Positions 47,587-52,220 of a stretch of DNA of 52,220 nucleotides are shown one piece after another; the first letter of the stretch is position 1; every line of letters starts with the position of its first letter. Under the pieces are notes generated by a model. The model did no database searches. It saw only the letters and a list, made by a program, of their open reading frames with translations, and was not told the DNA's origin. The position numbers were made by a program, and so were the translations under genes. Location: the NCBI GenBank assembly GCA_001803235.1, contig MHBL01000146.1, positions 1 to 52,220 on the forward strand, read 5' to 3'. The stretch is from Lentisphaerae bacterium RIFOXYA12_64_32 (lineage in GTDB: Bacteria > Verrucomicrobiota > Lentisphaeria > Oligosphaerales > YB12-FULL-65-16).

Positions 47587-50500
47587 CTATGGAGTTTGGT
47601 CCGATGCGGTGCGGATGGAGCCAGGTTGAGGGGAGTACAGCCAGTAGCAGCGGAAGGGCTGTGCCGATTCGGTGGGGGCGAGCGTCTCGAAAACGCGGGC
47701 AGTTGAGTGCCAGGACCACAGTACGTAGTGCCCCAGATCCGGCCCTGATGCGAGCAGGGCGTGAATGGGCGAGAGCGCGTTCCATCCCTGGTTTAGGGAG
47801 AACAGCCCGTCGGCTGGCAGTCCGCGAACGGCCGCAGACTGCGTTTGGGAGGGCGAGTAGACCCAGTAGGCCCGTTCGGGGTTGAGGATTTCCGTCGGGT
47901 TCATGCGGTGCCACGACGAGTTGTCCAGGCGCCATGCGCAGGGGACTGTGGTACGCTCACCGGCCAGAAGGTCCTGAATCGACTGAGTCGTGAGGACCGG
48001 AATGCCGATGAAGTTCCAGCCTGTCTCGAGGGGAATGCCGCCCGCGTCTTCTTCCAGGCCCAAGGCGATTTCGAACTCCGCGCTGGCGTCAAGAGGCAGG
48101 GCTTGCGTACTGCGCATGTCGACGGGTGCACCGGCAGGGCTTTCGTTGTCGAGTTGCTGTAACAGGATCCGCAGGTCGGGAGGGACATTGGCGTTGGTGA
48201 AGTCCCAGGACAGATTGACGGTGCCGCCGGTTGAGGGCAGGTCGGCGAGAAGCCGCCACCGCAGGACTGTGGGGCCGGGCGCGCGGGTGTCCGTGCGCAG
48301 TTCACTGGGCGCCAAGCCGGACTCGGGTACGAATCGCAGGAACGGTGTCTGTGGATCGGCCGGCCTGGTTGTGGCGGCATCGAAGGCATCGGTGCCGGCG
48401 GTGGCGCCGGTCCACATGCCGAAGCGGAGTTCGGCGGTCTGGGCGCCGCTGACGCTGATGGTGAATTCGCGCTCGTTGTCCGCGAGAGTGAGTGTGTGCA
48501 GCGCTTGGCCGAGGAGCACGCCGTCGGGTGCGGTGAGTTCCATAACCACGGTCTCGTTGGTTTCCGGTTCGACGTCATCGACTACTGGGACAGGGATGGA
48601 ACGCGAACTGGCGTCCACCGGGAATTCGAGCGTGCCGTCGACCCGTGTGTAGTCGACACCGTTGCCGCTGGCCGTGCCGTTGGTGACCCGGTACGGGACT
48701 GTGATGGTCTGGGTGCGAGGGCCGCTCAGGATCACGTCGATCTGTGCGGTTCCCACGTGTTCCGTCACGGTGGTGGCGGCGGCGGCGAACCGCACGAGCA
48801 GGCCGTCGGTGGCCGTGATGGTGACATCGTCGGCTGTGCGCACGTCGCCATCGTCAGCCGTGAGGCGCAGGACATAGGCGCCGTCCTGCGGGAACCGCAT
48901 GGTAGTGTGCGCAGCGGCGGCGTCTGTGATCTCGATCTGGGCTGGGCCGCTGACGAGTGACCAGGTCACCGTCACCCCGCTGCGTCGCGCCGGCAGCCCG
49001 TCATCGGCCACGCTGCCGTCCACGGGCATGAATTCGCCGACCGGCACGTTCTGGTCGGGGCCGGCACTGACCGTGGGCGCCACGTTCGCACCCAACGGGG
49101 CCCCCGTCGCCACGACGACGGTCACAGCGGCCTGCGCGGTGCGGAATCCATCGCTGACGGTCACCCGGACTTGATAGGTCCCGGTCAGGGGGAATTCGAT
49201 CACGGTCGCGAACTGATCGGGCTGGTCGATGTCCGGCACCGCCGGGCCGCTGGTGCACTCCCACAGCGCGGTCAGCACACCCGGTGCCGGGCGTCCATCG
49301 TCGGTGGCGGTCGCGGTGACTGCAAGCTTCAGATTTGCCGCCGGCAGGTACACCGTGGTTCCGGGGGGAGACACGATCTGCGTCGACGGGGCCTGGTTCG
49401 CCGGCGCTGTCGTGCCCGGGGTGGTCACCGCGAACAGATCACGCGTGCGGGCATTGGAGATGTAGTAGAGCAGATCGGACAGGCCGTTGCCATAGGCGTA
49501 GACGAACCCCACGACCGCGTCCTGACCGCCGGGGACCGAGTACGGACCGGAGGCCACGACGGTCGAGACATCCGCTGCGGTCCGAACGGTCCGCTGCGTC
49601 CCGGCTTGCAGGGAGGTGAGCTTTTCCGCGTCGGTAAAGCCGTCCTTGGTCGGGCTCCCTTCTGTGTAGTAAATGCTGAAATCCCACGGCCCAATGGTCT
49701 CGCTGTAGCCGTTGGCAATGGCGAACAACGACGAGGGGTCGGTCATGGGCGCCACGGCGGCCCATGGCTGGCTGGCGTCAGAGGCGTCGAAGACGTAGAG
49801 CACGTTGTTGGCGGCGTCGAGTCCGGACGTGTTCGCCTGCGGATGAGCGATGTCCCAGTCGTTGAAGAGTCCGACGTAGAGGTTGTCGAGTGTGTAGGCC
49901 GTCGGGTTGTGGATGGTGTATTTGAGGAAGACGCACTGGGCCAGGGTCGGGTCGGTGAACGCGAAGCTTTCCAGGGTCACGTCGAGTGGTGGCGTTCCGG
50001 TCTTGGCCGGGGCGCGGAACTGCCCGAACCCATCGGCGTCTGAAACCGTGCCCGGTTCGGTGATGGCGAATCCGGACAGGGGCGTGAAATCCTGGGAGAG
50101 CCCGGTGGTCTCGCGCGCTGCGTCGAGGATGACACCGTCGGCGGCCAGCATAAGCGCGCCCTCGAATAGGATGGTGACGCTGGTGGGGTCTCCGGCGCGC
50201 GGAATGAATCCAATTCCGCCCTGAGCGTTGAAGGCGTCGACGAACCCGAGTGCTCCGGTGGAGGTCAGCGTCATGCGGATGCTGTTGACCGCACAGGTCG
50301 CCGCCGTCAGGCTGCTGATTTCGATGACCGCGAAATCACTGTAACCGGCCGGCGCGTCCGCGTACTCCAGGAGAAACCGCAACGGCAGCAGTGGGTCGGC
50401 ATCCACTCCGACGTGGACTGGGAATGCGACGCTGTGTTGTTCGCCCGCCGGGAAGGCGCCGTGGTTCACTGTGGCGGTTGTGACGGTGACACCATCGGAC

Positions 50501-52035
50501 AAGGCAGTGAGCGTGAACACGGCGGCATCCGCGGCGGCGTTGACGTTGCTGACCTGCACCGCGAGGGTCGCGTCTTCGTTCAGGTAGGCGGGCTTGCCCT
50601 GGGCGTTGGTCAGGCCGGTCTGGACGACCCGGAATCCCGGCATCGCGGTCCCGAGCGCCGCGGCGGCATCGATGCGGCCGCGGCCGAGTTTGTGTTCGAA
50701 CCCCGGGTTCTGTGCATCGACAAGGACCGAACTGGCGCGGATCTGAGCGGCCAGTCGTTCCGGCGGCCAGTCCTCGCGCGCCGCCAACGCTTTTGCTTTC
50801 AGTAACCCGGCCAGTCCGCTGACGACCGGGGTGGCCATCGAGGTCCCGGACTTGGTCGCGTAGGCGCCGCTGAAGACGGTGCTCTTGATGCCGGTGCCCG
50901 CGGCGATCACGTCGACCCAGTAGCCGTAGTTCGTGAAGCTTGACTTGACGCTGCTGTTGCTACTCAGGGCCCCCACGGCCAGGGCGTTCGCGTAGGCCGA
51001 GGGATAGTGCGGGGTTTCCGTGCTTTCGTTGCCGGCGGCGCAGACGACCAGCGCGCCGGTCTGGGTGGCCGTGTCGACCGCATCCTGTTCGGCGCGCGAA
51101 TAGTCAGCACTGCCCCAACTGCAGTTGATGATTTGTGCCCCGTTCGCCGCCGCGTAGAGAATGCCCTCCGCGCCGAACCCGATCGTGCCCGGATCGGCTT
51201 GGGTCCCGCCCGCCTTGACGGCCATGTAGATGCAGTCAAACCCGGTGCCGGCAACGCCAAGGTTGTTGTTGGTGTGCGCTGCGGCGATGCCGGCGACATG
51301 CGTGCCGTGGTTGGAGTAGTCGCCCAGCGGGTCGTTGTCCGACACAACCTGGTCAGGGAACGTGCCGCTCTGCCAGAAGTCCCAGCCTTTGGTGTCGTCG
51401 GTGAAACCGTTCTGGTCGTCGTCTTCGCCTGGGAACCCATTGACCTCGGCGGTGTTGTGCCACAGTTTGGCGGCCAGGTCGGGGTGGTTGTAGTCCACGC
51501 CGCTGTCCACGATGGCGATGACGACGCTCGCGGATCCATGTGTCACGTCCCAGGCGGCGGGGAAGGCGTGGTAGGCGAAGAAGTCCTGTCCGGGCTGACC
51601 GTAGAGTTGGTCATTCGGGGTGACCGAGGTCCGGCGCAGGTATCGCGGTTCGGCGTACTCGACCTCGGGGAGGCGCATCAGACGTCGTGCGAACTCCGCA
51701 GGCGGTTCGGCGTCGGCGTAGATGCACACGAACAGCCGTTCGATCCCGGCGAGCGATGACTGCGCTCGGCCGCCCCGGCCGCGGTTCGCGGCCAGGCGCC
51801 GTAGTCGGTCCACGGCACCGGCAGGGCAGCACGGCGCCAGGCTGCCACCGCCGTTGCCGCGCAGGAAGTTATCGACGGCCTGTCGGCCACTGTCGCGCTC
51901 CGGCGCATTTCGCAGCTTGACGAACACCGTGTTGGGTGCGACGGATGTGGTTGTGGCAGGCGGCGCGGCCTCCGCACGCGCCCAACCGGCGGCGAGGAAC
52001 AGGGCGGTCAGGAAAATGGCGGTTCGGGCGTTCAA
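47587..52035 (-). CDS. Giant secreted subtilisin-like (S8) protease with adhesion-type domains
   Basis: A secreted serine protease of about 1480 residues. From the preferred TTG start at 52035 it opens with a clean signal peptide (NARTAIFLTALFLAAGWARA), then a propeptide and the S8 catalytic domain with Asp (~175, AIVDSGVDYNHPDL), His (~245, NHGTHVAGI) and Ser (~396, GTSMATPVVSG). It continues with beta-sandwich regions, two PKD-like domains (ATDDGRPAPGVLTALWE; VADDGLPARRSGVTVTWSLV), a Calx-beta domain (TITVPYRVTNGTASGNGVDY), and a C-terminal module with GWNFIGIPVLT and GWNALSPIHALL, a repeat type seen at the ends of large secreted proteins. The longest frame starts with TTG at 52113, adding 26 unconserved residues. 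Its 3' end is 953 bases from gltB. It likely degrades external protein; no cognate inhibitor gene was seen. Confidence 0.92.
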   Translation of the reverse strand: MNARTAIFLTALFLAAGWARAEAAPPATTTSVAPNTVFVKLRNAPERDSGRQAVDNFLRGNGGGSLAPCCPAGAVDRLRRLAANRGRGGRAQSSLAGIERLFVCIYADAEPPAEFARRLMRLPEVEYAEPRYLRRTSVTPNDQLYGQPGQDFFAYHAFPAAWDVTHGSASVVIAIVDSGVDYNHPDLAAKLWHNTAEVNGFPGEDDDQNGFTDDTKGWDFWQSGTFPDQVVSDNDPLGDYSNHGTHVAGIAAAHTNNNLGVAGTGFDCIYMAVKAGGTQADPGTIGFGAEGILYAAANGAQIINCSWGSADYSRAEQDAVDTATQTGALVVCAAGNESTETPHYPSAYANALAVGALSSNSSVKSSFTNYGYWVDVIAAGTGIKSTVFSGAYATKSGTSMATPVVSGLAGLLKAKALAAREDWPPERLAAQIRASSVLVDAQNPGFEHKLGRGRIDAAAALGTAMPGFRVVQTGLTNAQGKPAYLNEDATLAVQVSNVNAAADAAVFTLTALSDGVTVTTATVNHGAFPAGEQHSVAFPVHVGVDADPLLPLRFLLEYADAPAGYSDFAVIEISSLTAATCAVNSIRMTLTSTGALGFVDAFNAQGGIGFIPRAGDPTSVTILFEGALMLAADGVILDAARETTGLSQDFTPLSGFAITEPGTVSDADGFGQFRAPAKTGTPPLDVTLESFAFTDPTLAQCVFLKYTIHNPTAYTLDNLYVGLFNDWDIAHPQANTSGLDAANNVLYVFDASDASQPWAAVAPMTDPSSLFAIANGYSETIGPWDFSIYYTEGSPTKDGFTDAEKLTSLQAGTQRTVRTAADVSTVVASGPYSVPGGQDAVVGFVYAYGNGLSDLLYYISNARTRDLFAVTTPGTTAPANQAPSTQIVSPPGTTVYLPAANLKLAVTATATDDGRPAPGVLTALWECTSGPAVPDIDQPDQFATVIEFPLTGTYQVRVTVSDGFRTAQAAVTVVVATGAPLGANVAPTVSAGPDQNVPVGEFMPVDGSVADDGLPARRSGVTVTWSLVSGPAQIEITDAAAAHTTMRFPQDGAYVLRLTADDGDVRTADDVTITATDGLLVRFAAAATTVTEHVGTAQIDVILSGPRTQTITVPYRVTNGTASGNGVDYTRVDGTLEFPVDASSRSIPVPVVDDVEPETNETVVMELTAPDGVLLGQALHTLTLADNEREFTISVSGAQTAELRFGMWTGATAGTDAFDAATTRPADPQTPFLRFVPESGLAPSELRTDTRAPGPTVLRWRLLADLPSTGGTVNLSWDFTNANVPPDLRILLQQLDNESPAGAPVDMRSTQALPLDASAEFEIALGLEEDAGGIPLETGWNFIGIPVLTTQSIQDLLAGERTTVPCAWRLDNSSWHRMNPTEILNPERAYWVYSPSQTQSAAVRGLPADGLFSLNQGWNALSPIHALLASGPDLGHYVLWSWHSTARVFETLAPTESAQPFRCYWLYSPQPGSIRTASDQTP

Positions 52036-52142
52036 CGTGCGTTCGCGTTCCTGCGGTCCGACAGACAGGGGGTTAGGCGTCACAACCCAATCTGTACCGT
52101 AGGGCCGGTTCAAGCGCGCGGCAAGTCGGGGGACGGGTGGCG

Positions 52143-52220
52143 CAGGGCTGTTTCAAGATCCGGCGCCGCGTCTCGAAAGGCCACGCCTCCGCGCACACCA
52201 AGTAGGGGCGGCCTGTCCTC
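52143..52220 (+). mobile_element. MITE-like element, partial copy cut by window end
   Basis: CAGGGCTGTTTCAAG at 52143-52157 starts the element. The following 63 bases match the reverse complement of the right half of the copy at 2221-2375 (CCGGCGCCGCGTCTCGAAAGG, cut here to CCGCGTCTCG, then GGCCACGCCTC and AAGTAGGGGCGGCCTGTCCTC, cut to AAGTAGGGGCGG). The copy is of the 155-bp subtype and runs off the window. The left flank CGGGTGGCG (52134-52142) is its presumed target duplication. It lies about 105 bases upstream of the preferred protease start and could affect that gene's promoter. Confidence 0.87.

Overview
The window is GC-rich (roughly 63-67 % by eye) bacterial DNA without rRNA, tRNA, CRISPR or a visible transposase gene. 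Gene style (very large secreted RHS, subtilase and Ig-like/Calx-beta proteins, PP2C phosphatase, ankyrin and TPR exported proteins, many short period-7 DNA repeats, GTG/TTG starts) suits a member of the PVC superphylum such as Kiritimatiellota, Lentisphaerota or Verrucomicrobiota. That is an impression from style, not a placement by marker gene. Both window ends lie inside copies of the same short mobile element, so this may be a whole contig broken at repeats.

Layout. 1-4444 (+ strand): PP2C phosphatase, GNAT acetyltransferase, an internally deleted AEC permease remnant, serC, and an RHH/MazF-type toxin-antitoxin pair on a near-leaderless promoter. 4474-46633 (- strand, apart from one + gene): a cluster in which every conserved enzyme belongs to glutamine-nitrogen distribution: gltB, gltD, pyrG, purF, carB, carA, guaA, hisH in transcription order. 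Six of these are glutamine amidotransferases (GltB, PyrG, PurF, CarA, GuaA, HisH) and the other two (GltD, CarB) are partner subunits. 47587-52035 (- strand): a giant secreted subtilisin-like protease.

The cluster is interrupted by two blocks of exported proteins. Block 1 (about 8.66-20.05 kb) separates carA from carB. It holds a 3286-residue RHS/YD-repeat protein whose C-terminal tip carries a HELGH zinc-peptidase motif, followed by an SLBB-type lipoprotein gene and a small secreted protein. Block 2 (about 23.6-37.0 kb) separates carB from purF. It holds ankyrin, lipase-like, TPR and two unrecognised exported proteins. It is bounded by a directly repeated 3' end of purF: an orphan 22-codon purF tail with its stop codon lies at 23596-23664, in front of carB, while the intact gene ends at 36951. 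This suggests that purF once adjoined carB and that block 2 was inserted or duplicated in at the purF 3' end.

Mobile and repeat DNA. Three complete MITE-like elements (2221-2375, 7156-7291, 32301-32395) share terminal inverted repeats beginning CAGGGCTGTT (one base off at one end) and each is flanked by a perfect 9-bp target duplication. Two more copies are cut by the window ends. A second layer consists of period-7 degenerate repeats. In three intergenic regions these sit as inverted copies around the gap between adjacent genes (PP2C/GNAT, guaA/hisH, gltB/gltD), and related bits occur in frame inside the RHS gene.

How the genes fit together (inference): the housekeeping cluster takes glutamine nitrogen into glutamate, CTP, purines, carbamoyl phosphate, GMP and imidazole-glycerol phosphate, so co-location could allow joint response to nitrogen supply. 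No PII, AmtB or glnA gene lies in the window. The inserted blocks look like envelope or contact-dependent functions unrelated to it.
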